Below, in pieces: positions 17,266 to 26,126 of a DNA stretch of 64,000 nt. The stretch spans positions 1-64,000 of the forward strand of contig NZ_JAARZJ010000008.1 of the NCBI RefSeq assembly GCF_014229245.1. Reading direction: 5' to 3'. Made by a program: the position numbers and the translations under genes. A model generated the notes under the pieces. The model was not told the DNA's origin, searched no databases, and was given only the letters and a program-made list of their open reading frames with translations. This DNA is from Listeria farberi (lineage in GTDB: Bacteria; Bacillota; Bacilli; Lactobacillales; Listeriaceae). Position 1 is the stretch's first letter. Every line of letters begins with the position of its first letter.

Positions 17266-18399
17266 CTATTTAGCTAATAAAGTTAGTTTTGCAATGTTTT
17301 CTGCTGTACGTTCGAGATTTTTTGTCGTATTTTCAAAAAGAGTGGGTAAATCTGTTATTTCAGGGATGTTTGGGAAAAACGCATCAATGCCGTGTTGCTC
17401 GGCTAGGTCGTTTTCAAGTGCCAGACTGCCGACGATAGCTAGAACGAAACAGCCCTGTTTTTTTGCCTCTTGAGCGATTTGAACAGGGATTTTCCCCATC
17501 ATGGATTGCTTGTCCATTCGTCCTTCGCCAACAATAACAATATCGGCATCTTTCATTTTATCTTTCATATTAGAAAGTCCCATAACAAGAGTTGAACCGC
17601 TTAACATGTCTGCATTTAGGAAGGCCATTAGCCCAGCAGCGATACCACCAGCGGCTCCAGCTCCTTTTTTTGTAGTGATTTTTTGAGAAGAAAATTGGTC
17701 GAGTTTTGCTCCGTAATTCTGCATGGCGTTCTCTAGTTGAACGAGCGTGTCTGGATTTGCGCCTTTTTGAGCACCGAAGACGAATGTAGCACCGTTCTCG
17801 CCAAGAAGTGGATTCGTCACATCGCAAGCTATTTGGAATTGAATGTCTTTCAGTTTTGGGTTAAGATTACTAGCGTCAATGGAATATATCTCTTGTAAAT
17901 GAATACCTCCGGGCGGGATAGGTTGTTTGTTTTTATCTAGTAGTGCTACGCCCAATGATTGGATTAGTCCAGCGCCGCCATCGTTTGTACCACTTCCACC
18001 AAGCCCGATAATGATTTTTTTGACGTTGTGGTTAAGTGACGCTAAAATTAGCTCACCAACGCCAGCAGATGTTGCATAGGCTGGATTACGGTCTGCTGCT
18101 GCTATTAAATCCAAGCCAATTGCGTTAGCAGACTCGATAATCGCGGTTTCTTGTCTGGCAAGAATACCGTAGGAAGCAGCTATTTTATGACCATTGAGGT
18201 TGGTTACTTCCGTTTGAAATAATTGCACTTCATCGGACTCGCTTAAAACAGTAAGAAAACCCTCACCCCCGTCAGAAACAGGGGCAAGGCTAATTTGATC
18301 GGCTGGACGTGCTTTAGTCCAGCCTTTTTTTATGGCATTTGCTACTTCAACCGCAGTGGCGCTCTCTTTGAATGAATCAGGTGCGATAAGGATTTTCAT
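17266..18399 (-). CDS. glxK: Glycerate kinase
   Basis: 377 residues, usual length of the GlxK/GarK family. It begins KILIAPDSFKESATAVEVANAIKKGW, with SDGGEGFL near residue 45, GLGGSGTNDGGAG near 130 and VGEGRMDKQSMMGK near 290. It phosphorylates D-glycerate to a phosphoglycerate that enters lower glycolysis. The start overlaps the stop of the phosphorylase gene by ATGA. As last gene of the PTS-GH38-GH13 operon it explains where the glycerate half of the substrate goes. Confidence 0.92.
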   Translation of the reverse strand: MKILIAPDSFKESATAVEVANAIKKGWTKARPADQISLAPVSDGGEGFLTVLSESDEVQLFQTEVTNLNGHKIAASYGILARQETAIIESANAIGLDLIAAADRNPAYATSAGVGELILASLNHNVKKIIIGLGGSGTNDGGAGLIQSLGVALLDKNKQPIPPGGIHLQEIYSIDASNLNPKLKDIQFQIACDVTNPLLGENGATFVFGAQKGANPDTLVQLENAMQNYGAKLDQFSSQKITTKKGAGAAGGIAAGLMAFLNADMLSGSTLVMGLSNMKDKMKDADIVIVGEGRMDKQSMMGKIPVQIAQEAKKQGCFVLAIVGSLALENDLAEQHGIDAFFPNIPEITDLPTLFENTTKNLERTAENIAKLTLLAK

Positions 18400-20078
18400 T
18401 GGTCAGCCTTCTTAATCCAGACAACTTCATACGCAGTTAATTCAAGTGTACTTATAACGGGTTGGTTGGTTAATAAATTCATTCCAGAGAAAGCGATTTT
18501 TTTGTTGATATTGTGAGAAGTGACATTGATAATTCCGTAAATACATTCTGTCTCATTTTCCCGTTTTATCGCGAAAACATCTGATCCTAAATCTAAAATT
18601 TCTTGTGCTGCAAATGGTGAAAAGGCAGTGTGGTTCCGTCTGATTTGCACCAATTTTTTTAGAGAGGTAAAGATGGTTTGGCGATAAGTGTTAGCTTCAA
18701 GTTCATGAGCTAACTGGTTTTTCTCCAGTTTTTCCCGGTTGATTCGACGTTTGATGCCGGATTCTTCGTAACCACCAAGGTCGTTTTTTGAGCCTAATAG
18801 TGAATGGTAGTAAATTGCCGGAACACCTTGAAGTGTTAGTAAAATACTATGCGCAGCAATAATTTTTTTCGTTACAAGCTCTTCGGTTGTGTCTTCATCT
18901 AGGTTTTGCAGGGCTTCACCGTAGTTGATATTAAGTTCATACACAGACTGCGTGCCATCTGCATTATCTTTATAGGAAACTTGTCCGCCGTTTTGGACTG
19001 CTTTTTGGACGAGAGAATTAATTTCTTCGTCGGAAAGAATTCCGGTCGCAGGGCGCATACCAATTCCATCATGACTTGCTAGGAAGTTAAAATAAGTCGC
19101 TGTGCTAGAAACTTGTGAAATGGATTTCGCCCACTTCGAAAGCTTCGTTGTATCATGACAAGTGAAGGTATGGAGCACAAGTGGTGGTAGTGGGAACTGA
19201 TACACCATATTTGCTTCGTTTCCGCCATCGCCAAAATAGCTAATGTTTTCTTCATGAGGGACGTTGGTTTCTGTGATAATTTGCAGATTCGGATATAGTT
19301 CGTCAATTAGTAACCGCCAAAGTGAAATGATCTCATGAGTTTCTGGTAGGTGCATGCAAGTAGTACCAGATGTTTTCCATAAAAATCCGATGGCATCAAG
19401 ACGAATGCTTGTGGCCTGTTTGGATGCGTAGAACAGCAGTACATCTGTTAAGGCCACAAGGCAATCGATATTCCGGACATTTAAGTCTAACTGGTCTTCG
19501 CTAAAAGTAGTCCAAAGTTCTTTACCGTTTTCGTATGTGTGGAACAGCGGAGAAGTCCGCGGACGAGTAACATTTTTATAATCAAATTGACTATCCTTTT
19601 CAATGAAAAATTGGTTGTAAGGCGCTTCGTTATCGGAGAATCGCTTGAACCAATCGCTTGATTTCGACATGTGATTGGCTACGAAATCAAGCATCACTCG
19701 GAAGTTCTCAGACATCTTTTGAACATCATCCCAGTCACCAAGATGCTCATCAATTTGCTTGTAGTCTGTGACAGAGAAGCCATCATCTGACGTACTCGGG
19801 AAAATTGGCAACAAGTGGACATCTGTAATAACATCTTGCGCATATTCTTGTAGGAATTCATTCAAGGTTTGTAATGGATGTTTGTTTTTTTCATAAATGC
19901 TGTCACCATAGGCAATAAGATAGACGTTTTTTTCGGAAATAGTATCAATGGGACTTCGCGTATTATTAGAATAGTTTTCGGCACATGCGAGCATTTTTTC
20001 CAAATAAGCGGGCTGATAAGCAGCTTGATAAATTTTTCTTAGTTTTACTTCTATTTGATTAACCAGTTCGGTTTGCAT
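18396..20078 (-). CDS. GH13 subfamily 18 glycoside phosphorylase (sucrose phosphorylase family; glucosylglycerate phosphorylase likely)
   Basis: 560 residues from the ATG at 20078 (GGAAGGAGAATAAT upstream; a longer reading to 20108 overlaps the previous gene). It is a TIM-barrel GH13 protein with nucleophile in SIRLDAIGFLW, acid/base in IITETNVPHEEN and the third acid in FLASHDGIG. The family includes sucrose phosphorylase and the alpha-1,2-glucosylglycerate phosphorylase typified by E. coli YcjM; these release glucose 1-phosphate. Next to a glycerate kinase, glucosylglycerate is a more natural substrate than sucrose. Whether it takes the PTS-phosphorylated sugar is open. Confidence 0.8.
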   Translation of the reverse strand: MQTELVNQIEVKLRKIYQAAYQPAYLEKMLACAENYSNNTRSPIDTISEKNVYLIAYGDSIYEKNKHPLQTLNEFLQEYAQDVITDVHLLPIFPSTSDDGFSVTDYKQIDEHLGDWDDVQKMSENFRVMLDFVANHMSKSSDWFKRFSDNEAPYNQFFIEKDSQFDYKNVTRPRTSPLFHTYENGKELWTTFSEDQLDLNVRNIDCLVALTDVLLFYASKQATSIRLDAIGFLWKTSGTTCMHLPETHEIISLWRLLIDELYPNLQIITETNVPHEENISYFGDGGNEANMVYQFPLPPLVLHTFTCHDTTKLSKWAKSISQVSSTATYFNFLASHDGIGMRPATGILSDEEINSLVQKAVQNGGQVSYKDNADGTQSVYELNINYGEALQNLDEDTTEELVTKKIIAAHSILLTLQGVPAIYYHSLLGSKNDLGGYEESGIKRRINREKLEKNQLAHELEANTYRQTIFTSLKKLVQIRRNHTAFSPFAAQEILDLGSDVFAIKRENETECIYGIINVTSHNINKKIAFSGMNLLTNQPVISTLELTAYEVVWIKKADQ

Positions 20079-20079
20079 A

Positions 20080-22728
20080 TTATTCTCCTTCCAACAAAAT
20101 AGTTGCAAATCCTTTTTTAGGAATACAGATAGTGTTTTCTGTTAGTTTTGCGATTTTCTCCTCAGCTAATGAAACTTCAAAACTGGAAGCGTTAGTTGTC
20201 CAGCGAACCGTTTCTTCTGTATCAGCTGGATTAAACAGGCGGATAATTGTACCAGTACCATCCCACGATTTTTTGCAAGTGCTCATGAATACGTTCGGGT
20301 TATCCAGTTCAAAGATAGAATTTTGAGCTGGCAGACGGTCGATTGGATAATCCACTTCAAAACGTTCTAGGCGCTCTTCAAATGTATTTAGGTTTTGTAA
20401 GTGATAGGTTTCTGTATGACCTTCAAAAATGTTAGATTGCGCGTAGAGCGTTTGTTCATTTAGTTTTTCAGGTTGTACATACACAGCATATTCAAAAATC
20501 ATTTCTTCAAGCATTTGACCGTCTGGTGTAGGAACGACTTTGTTATTAATACCGGAAGCGCGGCCTGGACGCCACATTAGATCATCTTTTCCAAGCAAAC
20601 CATTACTTCTGAAAAGAGTTAATGCGATTTCAGCGGTTTTCGGTAAGATTTCATATTCTTTGATACCGCCAACTAATAAAGCAAGTGTTGCGTTTTCTTC
20701 TGAAACAGCGACAATATTTTCCACTGGAAAAATCGGCACAGGAGCTTCAACAAATTTTTCCTCACGCCAATTTGCAAGATAAGGGTTTATGACGCTACGT
20801 TTCATGAAGCTATAACCTTGGTCTGCGTAAGAAAATTTAGGTTCAGTCACATTAGTTTTAATCAATGCTCTAATGCGGTGGTCTTTTACTTTATTGTCAA
20901 TGATATGACGAACACGAACAAATTCTTCGCCGTCAAAAAGTTCGATTTCCGTTAAAATTTCAAATGTTTCTGTACTTGTTTTTTGTGCGCGGGCTTCTAA
21001 ATCTTTCGGAACTAAAGCAGTATGTTTTAACATCATTTTGCTATATAGATGATTTTTTTCAACGGTTAGTAATTCGCTTGTTTCGATATAGATGGTTTGG
21101 TCGCCTTCAAGTGGTGAGAAGTCAAAGGAATCCCCAGCGTCAGCCACATTCTCGAAGCGAATTAGGTCATTTATAATGCTTTGTTGTTCTTTATTTAAAA
21201 GATTGATTTTCCCGTTTTCGAATTGAACGATGATTGTTTCATTTTCAATGGTTTGTTTGGAAAGGCTGATTAATTGATCCATCTCTGTAGCGATTGGCTT
21301 AACTTGCAGAGTCGTATAACCAAGTGCAGGGATTAGACCGCTTTTAAGACAGATTTCTGTACGGTAATAATCTGGTACAGCGACTTCTTTTTCGCCTTTT
21401 GCTGTTACGATAACTTTTCGTCCACCGTCTAGTTTTTCTTGATGCAGAACGCTGAAAGTTACTTCTTCCTCACCTGAGAGAAGTTGGAACGCTTTTTCAG
21501 GAGTGAATAATGTTAGTTTTGCCGTTCTTTCTTGCGGCACAGGATTAGTGTTGAATAATAGCGCAATATTTTCGTCGCCCATTTTCTGACTAACAGCCTT
21601 TGTGATTTGCTTCTTCAAAAGATTAATTAAACCATCTGTCATTCGAAGTGCACTTGTTAGTCTGACTACGATGTCGTGGTTTGCGTCATCTGAATTCGAA
21701 GCACCAATACCGTTATGAGCATGGCTATCAAATAATTTTTTCCAAATGATATCTAACCAAGGTTTTGGATATTTGATACCAAATTTGTTTGCCATTGTTG
21801 CAAGTGGTTCTAAAATGTTGACTAATCTATTTTCTACTAAGTAATTAAGACGTTTAATATCGTAGCGTTCTGAGCGACATGTGTGGTGGATGCGAGATTT
21901 CTGACAAGCAAGCAGTTCTCCAGTTATCTCGTTCGGGAAAGTAGAAGTCCAAGCGTCATTCATAAATGCTTCGTAATCAGAAAGAATGAAGGTGTAACCT
22001 AAGTCCATCTCGTTTAATTCTGCAACAATTTCCGGGAAGTTTTCACGAACAAGAACTTGGTCGCCACCTGCTGGTAAAAGAAGGACATCTGTATGTGTGT
22101 TCATTTCAGCAAGTCGATCTAAAATTGGCAGAAGACGCGTTTCTACATAACTTTTTTCACTGCTTAAAAATTTACCTGGTCCATAACCGAAGAAAATATT
22201 GTTAGTTGGGATGGACTGGTTGTCAGGAGATGTCCAGTGGAAGTTAAGATCATCTTGTACTTGATCATTATAAACACCACGTTGGAAAATGCTATGCTTC
22301 ATGTTAAATGATTTATATATAGCTGGAAGATAAGCATGTTGCCCAAAAATATCCGGAGAATAGCCGATACTCATACTATGCCCAAATTCTTCGCCCATTT
22401 TATAACCATAAAGTAAGTTGCGAATAACAGCTTCCGTTTTTACTAATAGACTATCGGTTTGTGTATACCAAGGGCCGACAAAAAGCCGACGATCTTGAAT
22501 AAGTTTTTGAACGCGTGTTTTATTTTCTGGACGAATATCTAAGTAGCGCTCAATAACAGACATTTGACCATCGAAAGAATAGCTAGTAAAAGAATCTTTT
22601 GTTTCTAAAACGTTTAAAAGATAATCTAAGTTCTCAATTAATAAGATATTGGAATCTTCCATGGTGAAATACCATTCGTGATCCCAGTGTGAATGTGCAA
22701 CAACATGTACAATTTTATTTTTTTTCAT
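20080..22728 (-). CDS. mngB: GH38 alpha-mannosidase, mannosylglycerate hydrolase-like
   Basis: 882 residues, near the length of E. coli MngB. The N-terminus has the zinc-site motif AHSHWDHEWYF (His14, Asp16), and the likely nucleophile Asp125 lies in GYSPDIFGQHAYLPAIY. C-terminal beta domains follow. MngB cleaves phosphorylated 2-O-mannosyl-glycerate, made by PTS uptake, to mannose 6-phosphate and glycerate. Start ATG with GAGAGG upstream. It lies between the PTS gene (60 bp gap with a hairpin) and the GH13 gene (1 bp gap). The symbol is by family and context, not proven. Confidence 0.82.
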   Translation of the reverse strand: MKKNKIVHVVAHSHWDHEWYFTMEDSNILLIENLDYLLNVLETKDSFTSYSFDGQMSVIERYLDIRPENKTRVQKLIQDRRLFVGPWYTQTDSLLVKTEAVIRNLLYGYKMGEEFGHSMSIGYSPDIFGQHAYLPAIYKSFNMKHSIFQRGVYNDQVQDDLNFHWTSPDNQSIPTNNIFFGYGPGKFLSSEKSYVETRLLPILDRLAEMNTHTDVLLLPAGGDQVLVRENFPEIVAELNEMDLGYTFILSDYEAFMNDAWTSTFPNEITGELLACQKSRIHHTCRSERYDIKRLNYLVENRLVNILEPLATMANKFGIKYPKPWLDIIWKKLFDSHAHNGIGASNSDDANHDIVVRLTSALRMTDGLINLLKKQITKAVSQKMGDENIALLFNTNPVPQERTAKLTLFTPEKAFQLLSGEEEVTFSVLHQEKLDGGRKVIVTAKGEKEVAVPDYYRTEICLKSGLIPALGYTTLQVKPIATEMDQLISLSKQTIENETIIVQFENGKINLLNKEQQSIINDLIRFENVADAGDSFDFSPLEGDQTIYIETSELLTVEKNHLYSKMMLKHTALVPKDLEARAQKTSTETFEILTEIELFDGEEFVRVRHIIDNKVKDHRIRALIKTNVTEPKFSYADQGYSFMKRSVINPYLANWREEKFVEAPVPIFPVENIVAVSEENATLALLVGGIKEYEILPKTAEIALTLFRSNGLLGKDDLMWRPGRASGINNKVVPTPDGQMLEEMIFEYAVYVQPEKLNEQTLYAQSNIFEGHTETYHLQNLNTFEERLERFEVDYPIDRLPAQNSIFELDNPNVFMSTCKKSWDGTGTIIRLFNPADTEETVRWTTNASSFEVSLAEEKIAKLTENTICIPKKGFATILLEGE

Positions 22729-22750
22729 TTTAAAAACCTCTCAAATTAAG

Positions 22751-22778
22751 TGACAGGTACTAACTAGAGTACCTGTCA
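22751..22778 (-). other. Intercistronic hairpin without T-run
   Basis: TGACAGGTAC (22751-22760) and GTACCTGTCA (22769-22778) form a 10-bp perfect stem with an 8-nt loop between the PTS and GH38 genes. No T-run follows on the minus strand, so it is more likely an RNA-stability or processing element, or a partial terminator. Confidence 0.65.
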
Positions 22779-22788
22779 GCTTATTTAT

Positions 22789-24747
22789 TTATTTGATTTT
22801 ATTTTCTTTACGTTTGATTAAGCCATAACGTACGAAGATATTTGCGAATGTAATAAAGGCGATACCTACAATTAATCCAATCGCATAGGCCCAGAAATTT
22901 TCAACGAGCGGCCAGCCCCAAATTGCTGGAAGTGGAAGCCATTGTACTGCACCAAGTAATACTGCAGTTACTGCGCCAAGAGAAGCGCCGATCATATTAA
23001 TTGGAATCGTGATAAGCGGATTTTGTAGCATAAATGGTATCGCGCCCTCTCCTATAGCGATAAATCCTAGGAAAATAGACGTTGTACCAGCAACACGTAA
23101 GTTCTCATCAAAAACACGACGTTTAACAACATATTTATCTAGGACAGTCGCAAGCCCAATTCCAATTGGAGGGATAACGATTGCTAGAACGCGAGCTGTT
23201 AGCGGGAAAATCTCATCTGCTGCAAGTCCAATAGCGATAGCTCCAGCTGCTTTATTAACTGGTCCGCCAAGGTCAAATGCAGTCAGACAAGCGATAATAG
23301 TTGAAAGTAGTACAGCACTTGCATCTTGATTTTGAATAATTAGCTCTTGTAACCAAGCGTTTAATCCCCCGAAAACTGGATCAACCACATAGTAATTGAC
23401 GAAGAACAAGATTAAAACAGTAATACCTGGAATTAGAAACATTGGTTTCATAGCTTGTAAATTTTTGTGTAATTTAATTTTTTCATTTAAGAATTTAGCA
23501 ACAAAGCCGGCAATAATACCTAAAATTAGTACACCAAAGAATCCTGATGGTATACCACCATCTACACCCCAGAAGGTGTAATGTAGCCCGGCTGCGAAAG
23601 CACCACCAATAAATCCAGGAGCAAGCCCGGGACGGTCAGCAATCGAGTAAGCAAGGAAGGCACCGAAAACCGGATACATGAATTTCATAATCATATTTCC
23701 GTATAAACCAAGATAATGGAAGATAACAATAAGCTGATTAGAGTTTGTCGCATACTCTGGGTTACCAATAACTTTTTCAAGACCAAAGGCAGTTGCACCA
23801 AGTTGGGCAATACCAATCATTAAACCACCTGCGACAATAACAGGTAACATATAAGAAATACCAGTTAAAATACCACGATAAATTTGCGAGAAAGCACTGC
23901 TCTTATTATTATCAAATTGTTGTTCTGAGCCCTCTGTATCAGCTTTTACATAGCCATCTGGTTTACTTAACACAGTTTCAATCATTTCTTTCCCACTACG
24001 AAGTGGCTCAGCAACACGTCTTTGAATAAAAGGCAATCCAGCAAAACGTTCTTTATCTTTTGCAGAAATATCAGTAGCGAAAATGACTGCTTCTGCCCCT
24101 TTAAGAATTTCGGGAGTAATACGGTCTTCAATACCATTGGCCCCTTGTTTTTCAACAATTACTTCAATGCCAAGCTCTTTACCAGCTAGTTCAAGGGCTT
24201 CAGCTGCCATATATGTATGGGCGATACCCGCTGCACATGCTGTAATAGCTACGATTTTCCGACTATAATCTGCTTTTTCCTCTTGGTTTTGTTCGGAATC
24301 TAGTACGTGCATAAATTCATTTACTGTCGGAGCGGTAGAAATGCTATCTATAAAAGTTGGATTGAGTAAACGCTTACTTAAAGTTGCTAAAAGTTCTAAA
24401 TGAGTTGATCCAGCTTCATTTTCTGGAATAGCTAATAAAAAGATATATTTTACTTCATTTGTTGAATCAATACTCCCCCAAGAATTAATTGGTTGATTGA
24501 TACGAGCAAATGCAAAAGCAGCTTTTTTTACAGCTTTAGATTTGCCATGCGGAATAGCAAAACCTTTCTCTAAGCCAGTTTCAGAAATTTTTTCGCGCTC
24601 TAAGACAGCTTTTTTAAATTCATTTTTATCTGACAAAACTCCTTGATTGTGTAAAGCCTCGATTAATCCATCAAATACTTCTTCTTTAGTGCACCAATCT
24701 TTATCTAAAAAGATAAGCGCCTCTGATGTAATATCGCTTAAATTCAA
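22789..24747 (-). CDS. PTS fructose/mannosylglycerate-family EIIABC permease
   Basis: 652 residues from a TTG at 24745-24747, chosen because AAAGGAG stands 9 nt before it; a GTG at 24771 is in frame but has no ribosome site. Domain order A-B-C: EIIA with phospho-His in GFAIPHGKS (residue about 67), EIIB with Cys in VAITACAAGIAHT (about 171), then an EIIC of the Fru family with many membrane segments (about 285-650). It imports and phosphorylates a sugar using phosphoenolpyruvate. The same layout is found in fructose and in 2-O-mannosyl-glycerate (MngA) permeases; the downstream GH38 and glycerate kinase favour the latter. Confidence 0.88.
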   Translation of the reverse strand: MNLSDITSEALIFLDKDWCTKEEVFDGLIEALHNQGVLSDKNEFKKAVLEREKISETGLEKGFAIPHGKSKAVKKAAFAFARINQPINSWGSIDSTNEVKYIFLLAIPENEAGSTHLELLATLSKRLLNPTFIDSISTAPTVNEFMHVLDSEQNQEEKADYSRKIVAITACAAGIAHTYMAAEALELAGKELGIEVIVEKQGANGIEDRITPEILKGAEAVIFATDISAKDKERFAGLPFIQRRVAEPLRSGKEMIETVLSKPDGYVKADTEGSEQQFDNNKSSAFSQIYRGILTGISYMLPVIVAGGLMIGIAQLGATAFGLEKVIGNPEYATNSNQLIVIFHYLGLYGNMIMKFMYPVFGAFLAYSIADRPGLAPGFIGGAFAAGLHYTFWGVDGGIPSGFFGVLILGIIAGFVAKFLNEKIKLHKNLQAMKPMFLIPGITVLILFFVNYYVVDPVFGGLNAWLQELIIQNQDASAVLLSTIIACLTAFDLGGPVNKAAGAIAIGLAADEIFPLTARVLAIVIPPIGIGLATVLDKYVVKRRVFDENLRVAGTTSIFLGFIAIGEGAIPFMLQNPLITIPINMIGASLGAVTAVLLGAVQWLPLPAIWGWPLVENFWAYAIGLIVGIAFITFANIFVRYGLIKRKENKIK

Positions 24748-24818
24748 TGCTATCAGCTCCTTTATTAACACTCTTTTCCCTAGGTTACTTTAGTTATACC
24801 ATATTATTTTTTGAAAAA

Positions 24819-24846
24819 TGTACGGAATTCGTACAATTGTACGGAG
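24819..24846. promoter_or_regulatory. Overlapping palindromes, candidate operator of the divergent PTS/RpiR promoters
   Basis: TGTACGGAATTCGTACA (24819-24835) is a near-perfect 17-bp palindrome. It overlaps a perfect one, GTACAATTGTAC (24831-24842); TGTACGGA occurs twice, 19 bp apart. The block lies just upstream of the RpiR gene -35 and near the -35 region of the leftward PTS operon (its -10 is TATAAC near 24793-24798). Confidence 0.65.
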
Positions 24847-24848
24847 TG

Positions 24849-24877
24849 TTGTTGAATCACTTTTATTTCTGTATACT
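24849..24877 (+). promoter_or_regulatory. Sigma-A promoter of the RpiR gene
   Basis: TTGTTG (24849-24854), 17 bp, TATACT (24872-24877). It abuts the palindromic block, which suggests control by the factor bound there. Confidence 0.6.
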
Positions 24878-24910
24878 AAAATTAATTCAGATGTCTATGG
24901 AGGTATTATT

Positions 24911-25663
24911 ATGTCGGTCACTTCGCTTTATCGTTTATTTGCCCCACAAATTGAATTTCTAAGTCCTGCTGAAAAACAAGTTTTTTTCTATATTGATAAT
25001 CATATTTCTAATCTTGATAAAATGTCGCTCACTTCGCTAGCAGAGGAGACGAATGTAAGCACGACCACTGTTATTAGAATGTGCCATAAATTAAAGCTAT
25101 CGGGCTTTTCTGAACTTAAGTTTTTGCTACATGCAGATAAAACAAAAGCAAAACCTTTTTCCAAAAATTATTCAGCTACTTTTTTAGAAACAGTACAATT
25201 AGGAATTGAACAACTACCTCAAAAAGAAATCGAGAATGTAGCCACGAGAATCTTATATGCTCCCAAGATTTATATTGCATGTCTTGGGATGACAAAAACA
25301 TTAGGAGAATATTTTTCAAAGAGTTTAGTTACTTCTAAAAAGAATGTCGTATTTACTTATGACTCGTTTATCATTGATATCTTGCCGCAAATTGTTGAAA
25401 GAGACGATTTAATAATAATTATTTCTGAAAGCGGTGGGACAGAGAACACGCTTTCACTCGCAGAACATTTAAAATATAATTTATCGAATGTAATCGCTAT
25501 TGTTAATAATCCTAATGCTCCTATTTCACAGTATGTAGAGACAATCATCTATGCTTCTAGCGAGGTATTTGATGAAGAGTTATTTAAACATCACCATGCA
25601 CCACTTTTGATTGTCATTGACTTAATTCTAAATATTTTTGAACAACAAAAGAAACTTATTTAA
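24911..25663 (+). CDS. RpiR/MurR-family transcriptional regulator
   Basis: 250 residues from the ATG at 24911 (GGAGGT upstream); the reading open to 24818 covers the promoter and operator. The N-terminal helix-turn-helix has MSLTSLAEETNVSTTTVIRMCHKLKLSGFSELKF; residues about 115-250 are a SIS domain for a phosphosugar (YIACLGMTKTLGEYFSKSL, IIISESGGTENTLSLAEHLK). Divergent from the PTS operon with shared palindromes between them, so it is the prime candidate for its regulator, probably sensing a phosphorylated intermediate. Confidence 0.87.
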   Translation: MSVTSLYRLFAPQIEFLSPAEKQVFFYIDNHISNLDKMSLTSLAEETNVSTTTVIRMCHKLKLSGFSELKFLLHADKTKAKPFSKNYSATFLETVQLGIEQLPQKEIENVATRILYAPKIYIACLGMTKTLGEYFSKSLVTSKKNVVFTYDSFIIDILPQIVERDDLIIIISESGGTENTLSLAEHLKYNLSNVIAIVNNPNAPISQYVETIIYASSEVFDEELFKHHHAPLLIVIDLILNIFEQQKKLI

Positions 25664-25681
25664 AAATTTTTATGAAATTGC

Positions 25682-25710
25682 TTGACATGAAACCCATTTC
25701 ATCATTTAAA
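25682..25710 (+). promoter_or_regulatory. Promoter with palindrome in the spacer
   Basis: TTGACA (25682-25687), 17 bp, TTTAAA (25705-25710). The spacer holds the inverted repeat ATGAAA-N4-TTTCAT (25687-25702), a likely repressor site for the following two genes. Confidence 0.5.
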
Positions 25711-25744
25711 ACTAATATATAAGGTGATGAAGGAGGCGAATGAT

Positions 25745-26113
25745 ATGAAATTAGATGGAGTATGCAAGATTAATTCAGCCCTAGGAATGGAATATCAATT
25801 CGGAGAGTTTTACATCGATAGAGACTATCTTGTTTTTGACCAAAACTTCAGCTTAGGTATGAAAAAACGGCAAACATTTCCAGTTGCGAAATTAGGACAT
25901 ATTGCGTTGGTTAGAGAAGAAGAGGAAATCTTGCTCACTTTTAGCTGTGATAATATCGAATTTGAAATAAATGGAAATTCTCATGCTAATTTGCGCGAAT
26001 TTCGGGATTTGCTTCAAAATAAAGGCACTAATAGCTCGGATATAAAAAAAGCTGAAAATAAGAAAAAAGCGAGATATACAACTCACCATTATCACAACTT
26101 CGCTAAATCGTGA
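25745..26113 (+). CDS. Unknown cytosolic protein, 122 residues
   Basis: No family recognised. The start ATG at 25745 has GGAGG upstream; an in-frame ATG at 25724 lies before the ribosome site. The protein looks beta-rich through residue 85 (EYQFGEFYIDRDYLVFDQNFSLG, then KLGHIALVREEEEILLTFSCDNIEFEI), rather like a small PH/GRAM-type barrel, then has a basic, His-rich tail (KKKARYTTHHYHNFAKS). No signal peptide. It precedes a HAD phosphatase by 13 bp, so they form one unit behind the operator-bearing promoter. Confidence 0.65.
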   Translation: MKLDGVCKINSALGMEYQFGEFYIDRDYLVFDQNFSLGMKKRQTFPVAKLGHIALVREEEEILLTFSCDNIEFEINGNSHANLREFRDLLQNKGTNSSDIKKAENKKKARYTTHHYHNFAKS

Positions 26114-26126
26114 AGGAGGAAATTAT

